A stretch of 64,000 nucleotides of DNA from Brachypodium distachyon (GCF_000005505.3 NC_016133.3:10106001-10170000), one strand, 5' to 3'. Numbered from the stretch's first letter, positions 24,331 through 35,454 are shown. A program made the numbers and translations. Notes: generated by a model from the sequence alone, not told the origin.

Positions 24331-24445
24331 ATTCCTAATTTACAAGAGATTATTGTGACGCTGTGCAAAGCGTTTCAAAAAGCGTCTTTACTTAGCGTTC
24401 ATCATTTGGTGTTGAGACGAAATACATTGGCGTCTTAAAAAAAAC

Positions 24446-24473
24446 GACTCTACAGGCATGTTTTGTTGTAGTG
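24446..24473 (-). repeat. Right terminal inverted repeat of the CACTA element
   Basis: The minus strand reads CACTACAACAAAACATGCC and then TGTAGAGTCG. The triplet outside is ATT (24474-24476), unlike the GAA at the left end. Confidence 0.9.
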
Positions 24474-24667
24474 ATTGCTAGTCTAGGTTGTGTCCGTATA
24501 ACCTCAATGATTAGGGACCATTAGAACAACATCATAAAATATATAGTAAACAAATCACATATTTATTGATACATATCAGTGATGATGTTCAAGGACAATA
24601 ACATTAACTCATGAATACATAGGAAATAACATCATCACATGATTGCCTTTAGGACATATCTCCAACA
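24474..24667 (-). mobile_element. 5' end of a BARE/Angela-like copia LTR, truncated
   Basis: The minus strand starts TGTTGGAGATATGTCCTAAA and then GGCAAT at 24667, the recognisable start of Angela/BARE-1/WIS-type LTRs in grasses. Only 194 bp remain; the LTR is cut exactly where the CACTA terminus begins. GTTAC follows at 24668-24672 and could be half of a target duplication. Confidence 0.65.
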
Positions 24668-24692
24668 GTTACTTAATTATTCACATCTTCAT

Positions 24693-24892
24693 CTTTTGTA
24701 GACTTTTTATGGCTTGGTTGCAGCTGTCTCATCGTGTTTTGATGATCCTCGGGATGAGAAAAATCCAGGACTGGCCTGCAGGAAGGATGGATGCAAATCT
24801 TGTGATGATCACAAAGGTTGCCGCTGTGTGCAATGATGCCAATGTGTCAGTATGTCTCCACCGGAATGCCGACTGGGGGAGCTTCAAAGGTA
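24693..24892 (+). pseudogene. Exon-like cysteine-rich fragment, not identified
   Basis: After an acceptor-like TTTTGTAG the plus strand reads [20 protein letters not shown], then [20 protein letters not shown], a TGA, and [18 protein letters not shown], followed by a good donor (AGG|GTAAGAA-like, at about 24890). The cysteine spacing CxCxxxxPPxC resembles a Bowman-Birk inhibitor loop, but the rest is not convincing and the stop breaks the frame. I treat it as a carried or decayed exon of unknown origin. Confidence 0.3.
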
Positions 24893-24899
24893 AGAATTG

Positions 24900-25969
24900 G
24901 TATAGTTGTGTTATTCTTAGTTTTCTAAATGTTATGGTATTTCAATTTCAAGACTATGGTGCTAACTTGATCCAGAACTTAAACATATTCCAATCGTGTT
25001 GTCATTCCAAATTTAGACTATTGTTGGTTTCTTGTAGGTCCTGGTTGATATATTAGGTAAGCAAAGGCTGAACCTAATCTAACTTACTATTTAACCTCTA
25101 CCTCGACATGGACCAGGCAATGCATGGTAACCTTAATAATTTGGAGTGGAGTTCACATATTTCTTAGCTTGTGAGAATTCTATTTGCGCTTCTCTTCCCC
25201 TCCACCTGCAGGTTGGCTAATGCAGGATTACAAGAATGGTGTTTTGAGTTGTTCATATATATGCTACATTGCTAATTAAGGCCAGAATAGAGTTAGTCTT
25301 GATGCACATGTCAGTTTTCCAAACAACTCAACAACCAGAACAAGGTTATGTCTTTGTTGCGCAGGTCATATACAAATCCTACATGCTGGCATTTTGAGAC
25401 TGAATACATTAGATTGATTTCCCTCTTCAAGAAAGGAGATGTTATATTGCATTCTATTTAAAGCACACTTCAGTGGAGCTGGAGCTGGAGCTGTACATGG
25501 TTGTTGATGAGGCATTTAATCTTACATGGGACACCTTGTGGCCCTCTTTTGAAATTGACACTATGTTTGCAGGTGATACTGATTATCTTTTGGCCACAGG
25601 TGTCATAATTAAAAATGTTACATAGATGTCATAAAAAACATTCGAGTGTATTTTATATTTCCAATTAAGGTTCAGTGTGGGGGATTGTGATGATGAGGAT
25701 TGTTGTGGTTCCATCATTTTGACTTTGCCTTATATTAAGTAATATAAGATGATATGTTCTTGAGACAACAAAGTATATTATGTTCTAATTATGGAGTTTG
25801 GTTTTGATGGGGACAAAATTCAGCAGCTATGTAGTACTTGGTATAGGTTTTTTCTTCTTCTCAATCGTTTTGCATTTGTTGAGATTCACATGTACTTAAG
25901 CTAAGGGTGTTTTGATGATGTTCTGCTGTATAGACAACCGAGGTAAATAATTCTGCCTGCGTATGTATC
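24900..25969. other. AT-rich stretch, nothing firmly recognised
   Basis: No terminal repeats or long open frames. A short frame near 25500-25600 (VVDEAFNLTWDTLWPSFEID) could be another carried exon, but I cannot name it. Confidence 0.25.
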
Positions 25970-26159
25970 ATTTACCCCTATGAAAGGGCGAAGAAATGAA
26001 GGCTTGTTTCGGCCTCTACGTGTCCTTATCTCGGCCGTTCCCGTGTAGCGATCCCTGCCGTTGGTTCTTTTGTTTTCTGGGCCGACCTTTGTGCGTGGGG
26101 TATTCTCGAGAAGTCGAGGGAGTTCTCGAATGCCCGTGGGTCGGTGGGTGGCTCTTCGC

Positions 26160-28227
26160 GGTGTGTCACCACTCACCAAGAGTCTAGCGACGCCCTCCTC
26201 CCTCCTCCCAGCACCGTCGCCTCCGCCCCCCGCCGCCCTCCTCCCTCCTCCCAGCTCCGTCGTCTCCGCCAACGCCTCTGCACCGCCCCGCCCCCCGTCC
26301 TCCTCCCAGCGCCGCCGAGCCTTTGACATCCGCTCCACCCCGGCCCCGCCAGCGCCACCGTCTCCCCTTTGACCTCCGCTCCGCCCAGCTCCGCTGTCTC
26401 CCCTGGATCTCCCGAGCCGCCTCCGATTTAAGCCCTATGGCATGCATGTCCATGGTGACGTGCGAGAAGGGAGAAGGGGGACTGGAGGCGGACGGGGCAC
26501 GGCGAATTTAGCATCGGAGCATGTAGCTGCTCCGATTTCCTAAAGAAAATTCGCAGGTTCTGTCCATTCAGTGGTTGATTCACCGCTGATCTGCTGGTTG
26601 CTCTTCTGTTTATCGAGGTGAGTTGCCTGTGGTCGCGTGGAAAGCCCTGGTGATACAGTGATTTGTTTTGATGCTGCTCCATTACCCTTCGCGGATCCGT
26701 TTGCCGTTCTTCTGTTCGTTCTGGTGGGCTGCATGTGCTTACGCTTGCTCTTGGCATGGAGGGAGGCACCCCTGTGAGTTTTGTTCCGTATAAAGTTTTA
26801 TTTATGAGTTGTTATTCAGGTCTTGGTCCAAGGAGATGCTGTTGGTAGGGAGGGAGGCGCCTCAAGTGTCGAGGGATCGAGGCGTCAAGCAAGTACTACC
26901 TATTTTTCTTCATGATTCATGACCTTGGTTAATCTCTCTGTCAATAAGAACGATTAAAAAAATTATGTGCAAACTGATACGTTGTTACAGCGTGCTGCAA
27001 ATACTGGAACACTTCCTCTTCCATCCATGGCATTAGTTACTCCAAGGAGTATCATATATTAGGTGCTTTTAGGTGTTGAACTGAACAGAGAAATGTCATA
27101 TAAGGTGGGTACGTCAACATAATCTTAGTCCGAGAAACCAAGGAGGTTCACGTAGAAAACCTCATAGGTCTTAACTGCACAGCCTGTTAGATCATTATAC
27201 TGAAAAACAATTTTATTTATATGCACAATGCAGGAAGCTGTCGAGCATGCACAAGCCACGGGCCATGTCAGTTTCCAAGAATGCAAATGACTGTACAAGA
27301 TACACTACCTCTGCTGTTATAACTCTCACCCGTTCCATTTGGTTTCTTACAGTGTTGAGAAAATATTAATTTGTCATGCTGTAAATTCAATAATATCCGT
27401 TTGATATTGGTGTTTCATTTCATTTGTGACCGAATGTAGTCATACGTCCAGTGGAAAGCAGGAAGTTTCCTCTTGAAAGATAAAGTTTAAATGTTTGTAA
27501 AAAGTCCACTCTTATTCTGATACCATAAGAAACAAAGTGAAAGCACCCACACTGTTCAGGTATACCAATAATTGATCGATCCATATGCTAATTAAACATG
27601 GCTGTTGTTGTAGGCTATGTTTAGGAATGAGTCTAACCAATCAACACATGAAATGAGGATGGTTTATAAATATCTTCAACAAAGTACAACAAAGTGGGAA
27701 GTCAGCTGACCAAAGCTCGGTTATGAGGTAAAAATCGTGCTTTCTGTAGTTTTCAATTATAATTTGTCGTTTTCACTTGCTAAGCTCTTCACTTCATAAC
27801 TATTTTCAGGCGAAATAAAGCTCTTCATGCCTGGACATGCCCAATCGTTTTTCTTAAATGAACTGGTTACTACTATGGAACCAGGTGGGTGGCTATTACA
27901 TAAATTAATGTCGCTTTATTCTTAATTACGTACTGTGTTAATATAAGGAAGTGTGGTTTATTCTCAGATAAAAGTTTTTATTTTCCTCGGTGTAAGGAAC
28001 TGATAGATTGTTTACCTTTTTGCCTTCAGTATGTCATCCAGATCTAAGAGGCTCTCAGACTAAGAATCTGCAAAGCAACAACATAACTAATTTTTACACA
28101 CATTTAGTTTACAGATAGCTTCACCAATATTAATAATATTGTGCATATGTTTTAGTGCAGTTGGTTGTGTATTTTCAAGCTATCAAGGTGGCTACTAACA
28201 TATTTTACATGCATCGTTTATTTTATA
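26160..28227. other. First Helitron-like unit: GC-rich block, then AT-rich DNA; no gene
   Basis: 26160-26470 is rich in CCTCCGCC-type repeats, and its open frames on both strands are low in complexity. 26520-28227 is AT-rich with no recognised coding sequence. Confidence 0.3.
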
Positions 28228-28340
28228 CTCCCTCCGATCCTAAATTGTTGTCGAAATATTACATTTATCTAGACGCTTTTTAATTATAGATACATCCATA
28301 TTTGGGCAAATTTGAGTCAAGAATTTAGGATCAGAGGGAG
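28228..28340. mobile_element. Stowaway MITE
   Basis: 113 bp, CTCCCTCCGATCCTAAATT at the left and the complement of GAATTTAGGATCAGAGGGAG at the right, flanked by TA on both sides (28226-28227 and 28341-28342). Confidence 0.85.
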
Positions 28341-28479
28341 TAGATAATAATTCAATGCCACCAGTTGTCGCACCATGGTATTGCTTATACTCAACATCTT
28401 TAATTTCTCAATTTCGTTTATTGTACCCAAAGGGAGGAAACCAATCGCCTCTAATTTGTTCTTTTGCTAGATTAAACTT

Positions 28480-28855
28480 GTGCTCACTACCCAAGTGCTA
28501 ATTAGTTATTTACATTTACTGAGTGCTACAGAATCTTGAGACGGAATTGCATGAGACTGTCTATATATATATAGGTATGCTTTTGTTCAAATGGCAATGG
28601 CTAAATCATCTCTAATGTTCAGTTACAGACCTTAAGTCCCTTGTGTGTGCTGCAGCCATTGCAATGTCAACCTCCCCACCATGTGATCGCCTCCTCTCTG
28701 ATTTGGTATATGTGGTTTTCCTTTGGTTTAATTCTGACTCATTGTTGTTTGTAAGACTTTGCAATTGACTTCAAAGGCTGGGAGGAATCTATTCAAGCAT
28801 TGCCCACTGGTGCTCAATACTTAGTAGGCAGCAACACAACACAAAATGTAACCCA
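28480..28855 (+). repeat. Direct repeat, copy 1 (partner 31990-32430)
   Basis: Shares with the partner the blocks CACTACCCAAsTGCTAATTAG, GCGGAATTGCATG (ACGGAATTGCATG here), GAATGGCAACGGCT-like, TTAATTCTGACTCATT and CTCAATACTnAGTAGGCA. Together with the repeat at 25975/28869 it indicates a tandemly duplicated unit of roughly 2.9-3.5 kb. Confidence 0.65.
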
Positions 28856-29143
28856 TGTAAAGAATCTTTACCCCTATGAAAGGGTGAAGAAACCACCCAT
28901 AGGATCGATCGGCCACGTCGACGCAAATCTCCCTCGATGCCTTTTTTTTTTCAGCCTGGCCGCTGTCGCCCGATTTGATTTGGCACCTGTCCCTTGGGCT
29001 GTCCCATGGAGTTTTCTCGAGTGTGTGCGGCCTCAGTTTTGAGGGGTTCCGGTGAGTTCTCCCTGCCGGCCGCCGCTCCCAAAATCCCGTCGGTTTGACT
29101 CATTAGACGGGAGACAGCAGACCTCTGCGAGGGCGAGTGAGAG

Positions 29144-29287
29144 ATGGCAGCGGCGACAGCGCAAGCTCTAAGCAGCAGGCACCAGATGACAGCGGTGGGG
29201 CTGGGCATCTGGCGAATGGAACCCCAGCCATCCGTGGCCTCAAGCATTTCGTCCTCCGCGCCGGGTACCGCCATTTCAACTGCGCCG
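29144..29287 (+). pseudogene. Captured first exon of an aldo-keto reductase (frameshifted)
   Basis: ATG at 29144 gives MAAATAQALSSRHQMTAVGL and then GIWRM, matching the start of plant NADPH-dependent mannose-/sorbitol-6-phosphate reductase type aldo-keto reductases (family pattern MPAVGLGVWRM). The continuation lies in the adjacent frame: PAIRGLKHFVLRAGYRHFNC (family: RAGYRHFDCA, with the catalytic aspartate as asparagine here). It stops at a donor-like GTATGC after TGCGCCG. Only this exon is present, with a frameshift between its halves, so it is a carried fragment. Confidence 0.7.
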
Positions 29288-29385
29288 GTATGCCTGCCTC
29301 CCCCTCTCCCCCATTCATCCTCTTCGGATCTATGCTCATGTGGATCAAATCGAGTTGAATCCCTGGGTGGGGGTCGATGGTTCTC

Positions 29386-29810
29386 TTGTGTGGCAGGAGG
29401 CGGAGCGTGTCGCAGTCGTCAAACTCGCCGAGGCACACCGCGCACTCGAGCTCGCCCTTCAGGCTGGCCCTGTGCGCCCTCACGTCGGCGTATGCCATGG
29501 TTGGGAGCGCCCGGAGCACGGCCGTGTCGAGACCGCGCGTCCTTCTCACCTCCCGCTGCCGGCGCCGATGGCGAAGAGGTTGCCGGCAGGTCCCTGCCGA
29601 GCAGCGGAGGTAGAAGGAGAAGAAGAATCCGAGGAAGAAGAAGGCGGTCACGAACACCACGATTATGACCGCCATCGATGGGTTGAAGTTTTGTGGGTTA
29701 GCTCGGCCCGCGGCTCGGCGAGTCCCGCTGTGCGGACGTGATGCCGGCGGCCTGAGAGACGAGAGCGGCGACGAGGAGGACAACGAGGAAGGAGGAGCTA
29801 CTGCGGCCAT
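29386..29810 (-). pseudogene. Captured ATL-type RING-H2 E3 ubiquitin ligase, truncated inside the RING
   Basis: Minus strand, ATG at 29810 (MAAVAPPSSLSSSSPLSSLR). In order: a signal-like N-terminus, a transmembrane segment (AVIIVVFVTAFFFLGFFFSF), a basic stretch, the GLD motif region (RGLDTAVLRALPTMAYADVR) and the first half of a RING-H2 domain (LECAVCLGEFDDCDTLRLLP). These are the modules of the plant ATL family, membrane E3 ligases. The second half of the RING (the CxHxFHxxCI...W part) is missing, replaced after LLPHK by unrelated sequence. It could not bind the second zinc, so it is a non-functional capture. It converges with the aldo-keto reductase piece 100 bp away. Confidence 0.8.
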
Positions 29811-29879
29811 TGCCAAGGCCCCGCGTCCAGCCCATGGATCGCGGATCTCTCCGATCTCACCTCCTTTCGGGTGGATCTA

Positions 29880-31989
29880 ATGGATGGAGGCTGGGCACTG
29901 GTTCGTTCTTGTGCCACCCCCCGGTTGTTTGCTGTTGGCGGTGGTAGGGGTCAGTGGAGGTGGAGGCGCACGGGGTTTGTCGACGTTTGCTAGCCGTTTG
30001 ATTCATGCTGCTGGGTTTTTCGTGGGCTGCTGGGTTTCTCGTGGGTTGGCGGTGGTTCTTCCTGTCTGCGTGCTGGGGGTTTCTTCCCTTGTGCAGGTTC
30101 GTTGAGATCTCGATTCTTTTTTGCTAGCTGAGACCGATGTGTTCTATTTACATGTATATGTTTCTTCCGACATGTTTTGAGGTTTTTCAATTTTATTTAT
30201 TTTCAATGGATCCAGTTGGGAATAAAGATGTTACATGTAACCTAAATTGAGTGACCAATTTGATCAATTAATGCCTAATTGAGCAATAATCTGACCTCCA
30301 CTCAGAATCATCCCCATAGGATGAGTAATTGAGACACATCTCTTCTTTCTCTACCGAACCATTTTGTGTGAGCTGCAGATCAAGGAGGAAGGAGACGCTG
30401 AACTATTATTAGTTGCAGAAATCATTATGTTCAAGCGGTTTGCCCAATTTCCCTTAGTTTTAAGTACTTTGAGTACAACTTTCTGCCTTTTGTGCACAGT
30501 AACTAGAATATTGGGTTGGCTATTGATATTATTGCAAACTTCCATAATTATCTGAAGTTTGGTTTGTATTGATACCCACTTCTTATGCAGTATAAAGAAA
30601 ATGTCAATCCCAAAATTATTTTAGCGTACAAGTTGTTAGCCTTCAGGGGAAAAGGTATCTTTTGAGGATGTTAATACAGTGGAAGTAGTTTTCCTATAAT
30701 CCACCTCTGATGGACTTGAGGTATAGAGCTGCAAAAGCTCACTTTTATTTAACAGTGCATTGACTTTTTTATAGTTATTGTAAACCTCTAATATATTTTT
30801 CTTAGTTTAATTTCCCTTGCCCAAATCATGGAGAAGTATTTCTCTTTTCAAGGTCTAACTAAAGGCGAATGAAGATGCTCATATTTTCAGCTTCATATGT
30901 GAATAGGGGGTTTTTCTGGACCTCCTATTAAGGTACTTGCACACCTTTGTATCTGTAGTTAGCTGCCAACTGAAGGGTGCCTATGTATGCAATCATGTAC
31001 AGTAGGCTTCCATTGCTGATGTGTATATATTTTCTGAAGCATGGATCTTTTCTCATAGTGATACCATACCTTGGTCCTAGGTGCTTGATGTTTCTTTAGC
31101 TAAATCTTCAATGTTGTTCTCAGTAATGGAAAATCAAGAGGAAATTTTAGGTAATGATGGCTACTCCCTTTCCCATCCACCGTGTTGAGTTGGTGATATT
31201 ATTCCCGTTTCTTCTTTTCCCTTTGTATTTTCTTCACTGTGGTTTTTATGTCTCTTTGTTGACAAATGTCTCTAATATTATGATGATTTTATTCTGTTTT
31301 TACATGTCCATCTGGGCAACTTGCCATTGGTGACTCCAAATAATATTACTCCTGCAGAGTTTGCTGTGTAGTTGGTGCAAAGACAATTCAGGCACCTTTC
31401 TTCTAAAATCATGCTTTTTATGTTTTCACCGTGGTCTTCATAGCAATTGATCTATAGGTTGCTTCATTCTTCCTTGTATCTCTAATTTATACAACATGGT
31501 GTCAGGTCAATCATTAATTCATTGAAGGTATATTTGTCACCATCATCGTCGCTCTATAGTATCACTATTAGATGTTTCCATATATTATATAATTTTATTT
31601 ATGCTTTTGTATGTCTTATTTCCCCGACTGATTTGTGTGATGACATTGTTTGTTCCTTTCTGAATAACGCTGATTACTGAAATATTGTCCATGGTTGACC
31701 TCACTGTTGCAGTGATCCTTTATTTGGTTCATTATCAATGATAGTTATCTCATTCTGATCAGTTTTCAGTGTTGGTTTATGCTATATGTATTTTCTTTTT
31801 GGAGTTTTTTAGTCAGGGATGGACAACCTTTCTCTGGCAAGTATGTCCACGTGAACACAAATTGTGCTAACTGTTAGAGTGGTGTTCCTTTGTAGATGAT
31901 ATATGAGCTTGTGAAAGCAGGGTTACGTATTTCTTTCATATGCTTTTGATCAAATTTTGTAGTACTTGACTCACATTTTTGCATCTTTC
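29880..31989. other. Helitron-like unit interior; no gene recognised
   Basis: GC-rich to about 30110 (small frames only), then AT-rich. No exon, terminal repeat or open frame that I can name. Confidence 0.3.
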
Positions 31990-32430
31990 AAAAAGGTATG
32001 TAGCACTACCCAACTGCTAATTAGCTATTTATATTTATCGGGTGCACAATCTACTCTCTTTTTTGCGAATGGGTGCACAATCTACTGCTCGAATGGTTTT
32101 CTAATTATAATTGTTTATGTAGAATCTCAAGCGGAATTGCATGGGCTGTTTGTATCAATAAACTATTGTTCGAATGGCAACGGCTACTCATTTCTTTAGT
32201 CGGTTGCAGAACAAAGTCCTTTGTGTGGGCTACAGGCAATGCAAATGTCCAGAACCACTCATAGGTGATGTTTGTGATTTTTCTCCTTTCAGATCTTTGC
32301 ATTCGGCTTAATTCTGACTCATTTTTGCTGTTGTAGAACTTTGCACTTAATGTAGCAAGAGTTGAGAGAAATATAGTCAGCCATGGCATGCTAGCACTCA
32401 ATACTCAGTAGGCAACAAGAATGTAACCGA
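31990..32430 (+). repeat. Direct repeat, copy 2 (partner 28480-28855)
   Basis: Same order of shared blocks as the partner. This copy has an extra small duplication: GGGTGCACAATCTACT occurs at about 32040 and again near 32070. Confidence 0.65.
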
Positions 32431-33540
32431 TTTGAGGAACAAATGCATATGACTTATGTTTTTTTATTTTCTAAAATATTTTGAGCCAATGATGTGCAGT
32501 TTGTATACAAGAATTAAGTCATGTACAAACAAGGTTATTCGCTTGCTAATGGTTTTAGTTCTGTTTAAGCTATCTTCGTCTTTGGGTCCTGGAAGGTCAG
32601 AATTCATCTTATTAAACTTGTTTTATAAAAACCATCATATTAAGTTATATTCCGCAAAAAATGTTGGTAAAACTCTACGGCACAGCAAAGCGCACTATCC
32701 CATCTAGTAGTATGTCAAGGTATCAAAGGAAAATAGTGACAAGGAGGTATGCGGCTTCCTTAAAAAACTAGCACGGTTTTACATCATTTTACTTAACTTT
32801 AGTCTTTTGTGCATCTCAAATTACATGGTCTTTTAAACTACCATTTGGGTTTATGTAGTACCAATTCCATTGCTTCAGTTGCTTTACATCTGTTCGTCTT
32901 TTGATTTTTTTTTTCCTATTTCTCGATAGGATAATCTCCGAAGAGTAGTCATGGCTTCTATATACATGTATGCACACTTTGAAATTCTGCATGCAAGTTA
33001 TAAAGGTATTTTACACGTAATTTAAGACCGGCTCCAAACAATTTATAGCACAACTATTTGTTTGACTTAAATAACAATCCATTAACCAACTAACTAGATT
33101 TTGGATAATTAACAAGTAAATACTATAAAATTCAATGCACATGATATTAGGTGAAAGTGAGGAAGCAGAGACTGGCAGCGGGCCGAACAAGATCTGATCT
33201 CAGATGCACCGGATCTGGAGGGGCAGGGCGGCGGAGACGGGGACTGCCGGCAGCAGTGCATACAGCCGCAAACCCTAGATTCGGCTCTGAGGGGAGGCAT
33301 GGCTCGATGCTGGCACGATGTGCCGGGAGAGGTGGCACGAGGAAGAAACGGGCCCAGGATGATGAGGCAAAAACGGTTCGACAAAAGGTGTTGACAAAGA
33401 GGAGGGCTGACGAGCCAGAGCAGGGGTGGGAATACAACGAATATTGGTGGTGTTGTGGTGCCAAAGCAATGCGGTCATGCTCACCCATCGTCGTAGTGCG
33501 GCTTCGTGATGCCTGTGATCAACTTTCAAAGTGGTCATTG
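32431..33540. other. 3' part of the Helitron; no gene recognised
   Basis: AT-rich to 33140, then moderately GC-rich (33150-33480), with open frames on both strands that match nothing I know. Confidence 0.3.
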
Positions 33541-33597
33541 CGACCATCGTGCGGTGCCCGTTAAAAGGACCGTGGCAACGCACGGGCATTATACTAG

Positions 33598-34502
33598 TCT
33601 TATATTATGTTACTTATGTGACCATGGCATTACAGCCATGTTGCCATGCAGTACTCCTCTGTCCAATTCACCAAACAATTTTTGCTGCCATTCCTAAACC
33701 CTACTGAAAACCTAAGAATCAAGCTGGGGGAGAATTTTGTAAAACATCAAGTTCGCTTGATCAAAGGGAGATGGAAGAGCCACCATTACAACAGGCTGGG
33801 GAGATTTCGTATATGCAGCTGCAATAAAGGAAGGAGGCATCTTTGCTTTCATCTTTACGATCCATCGCAACAAACTGCGTCTCACACCTAACCGGCTTTG
33901 ATCATATGGATTGACGGTTAGTTCAGCTCAGCCATGTGTCCCATGTTCATGCATTTGAATGTTCTTTCGTGCGCAGTTACAGGTGCACGAAGAAACTGAC
34001 CTATCTAGATGAACTTGCTTTGCCCGGCTGTCTTCTTTTGGAGCTTTCTGTAGCCCAATGCGGCTCGTCAAGACATTGGACGACACAAAAAACTTCTTTT
34101 GCCTGTACATATAATGGCTAACTCCCTCTGATCTAACCCTCTGTTGTCTGTATTCTACGACAAGACACAGTTGCTCCCGTGTGTGTGCACCCTGCATGGG
34201 CATTGCTGTGTCTCCTATGACATAATATGATATGGTATGGAACTTACCAACAGAATCCTTCAACGTCCTTCCTATAAATTTTATGTCGTTCCTGTAATAC
34301 TATGCCTCTCAGTGTTATACACTCCTCTCATCACACTGTATCGCTCTGAAAATTTGTTAGCTTCACCGCTGTACACGCTTGACGCTACGCTTAAACTAAC
34401 AACACCGTCAGCAAAGCATAAACAAACCCACTACTGTTCACACCAACCTCACGGTTCACCGAGATCCCAGGGGGGCGCGCGGAGGCGCGCCACAGAACCT
34501 AG
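33598..34502 (+). mobile_element. Second Helitron-type 3' terminus at 34502
   Basis: GGGGGGCGCGCGGAGGCGCG followed by CCACAGAA forms a GC-rich hairpin (GGCGCGC/GCGCGCC, 34472-34491) shortly before CTAG (34499-34502) and T. This resembles the other common grass Helitron ending. The stretch between 33598 and this end shows no coding sequence. It may be the remainder of an older Helitron into which the one ending at 33597 inserted; its 5' end was not found. Confidence 0.45.
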
Positions 34503-35454
34503 TCTAGTGTCATGAAGTAAGAAACAATCTATTGCCTCAAGATCAATAGCTGAAGCTGAGTATAGAGCTGGCACGAGGGCAATGTGAAATGTTGTGGGTG
34601 AGAAATCTCCTGATGAGAATTGAAACTGCCCAGGAAAGGAAACATTTATAACGGCATATCCATATTTTATGGGTAGATGAGAGAAAGATTATGGATACCA
34701 AATTGGCTCCTACTTTTCCGGCATACGCAAAACTGGGTATCCATATGCATCAATTCACATGGGGCCCACCTGTCAGTGTGTGTGCCAACTGCTACCTAGT
34801 AGAGATGATGGGGGAGACGAGGAACTACAGATCCTGTGGTCGAAATCGATGGGGGAAGGCCAGCGGCTCGGACTTGCGTCGGCGGAGGCATGGCTGCATG
34901 GGGTGGACGGAGGAGAGCTCAAGCTTCCAAGACATGGCCGGGCGGGGAAGAGGATCAGCATCGCGGGTAGGGACGCGGCGCCAATTCGTCGGGCGACGCC
35001 TGGGCAGCAGCTCCTGCTGCTCCTTATTCGAGCACGGCGCCGGCTGACGAGGAGGCCGTGCCCGCGAGGCAGACGGCACCGGGTGGTGCACTGCGAGGGC
35101 GGGGCGGGCGACGTCAAATCCAGAACTTCCCAAATCGATCTTCCCCAAATTAGTCCCAAATCGTGGGGAGGGCGGAGCAGCAGCGAGGCGGAGGCGGCGT
35201 GCCGCGGCGAGCAGGCAGTGCCGGTGCAGGTCAGGAAGGCAAAGGGTCGGAGGCGGCGGGGATTTGGTCGGCGGCAGTGCAGGAAGCGAGGGCGTCACGG
35301 TGGGCTCCCGAATTCGAATCGGCGGGGAAGGGCGGTGCTCGTCTGCGAAGCTGCGACAGAGGCAGCGCTCGGGCAAGGAGGTGTGGGGCGGCCATGGGGG
35401 TCGTCGACCCGGCGCGAGAGCAAGCAACGGCGAGCCGCCGCAGCAGCTGGTGGC
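34503..35454. other. GC-rich stretch hosting the TRIM element; no gene supported
   Basis: 34760-35454 has long open frames on both strands (up to about 265 codons), but they are Gly/Arg/Ala- and Pro-rich and mirror each other, as expected from base composition. The GC-rich DNA resumes after the TRIM element at 36745, so the two parts were once joined. Confidence 0.4.

Larger units (their letters stand above)
12817..24473 (-). mobile_element. CACTA (En/Spm) transposon, 11.66 kb, both TIRs present
   Basis: The left end reads CACTACAACAAAACATGCC (12817-12835). The right end is its exact complement (24455-24473), and similarity extends to about 28 bp with two mismatches (next bases CGTAGAGACG against TGTAGAGTCG). 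Subterminal regions on both sides carry repeated GACGC/GTCTCTA motifs, as is usual for CACTA elements. Both genes lie on the minus strand: TNP2 (22751-19100) nearer the right end and a Transposase_24/TNPA-like gene (16658-14023) nearer the left. The three bases outside differ (GAA left, ATT right), and the flanks are unrelated. The element therefore does not sit in a simple target site. Confidence 0.85.
25970..33597 (+). mobile_element. Helitron-like region with tandem units and captured gene pieces; 3' end at 33597
   Basis: The right end is a typical Helitron 3' terminus on the plus strand: hairpin CCGTG-GCAACG-CACGG (33570-33585), then GGCATTATA-type spacer and CTAG at 33594-33597 followed by T. 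The left end is not defined; 25970 is only where recognisable internal repetition begins. Two units appear head to tail: TTTACCCCTATGAAAGGG followed by GAAGAAA occurs at about 25975 and again at 28869, and the segment 28480-28855 recurs at 31990-32430. The second unit carries parts of an aldo-keto reductase and a RING-H2 gene. No RepHel protein is present. Confidence 0.5.

Noticed and set aside
26061..26453. Overlapping frames of about 100-145 codons on both strands
   Set aside because: Repeated CCTCCGCC/CCTCCTCC composition creates them; there is no protein-like pattern.
29103..29385. C-terminal extension of the ATL frame (to 237 codons)
   Set aside because: After LLPHK the frame runs antisense through the aldo-keto reductase exon and does not continue the RING domain.
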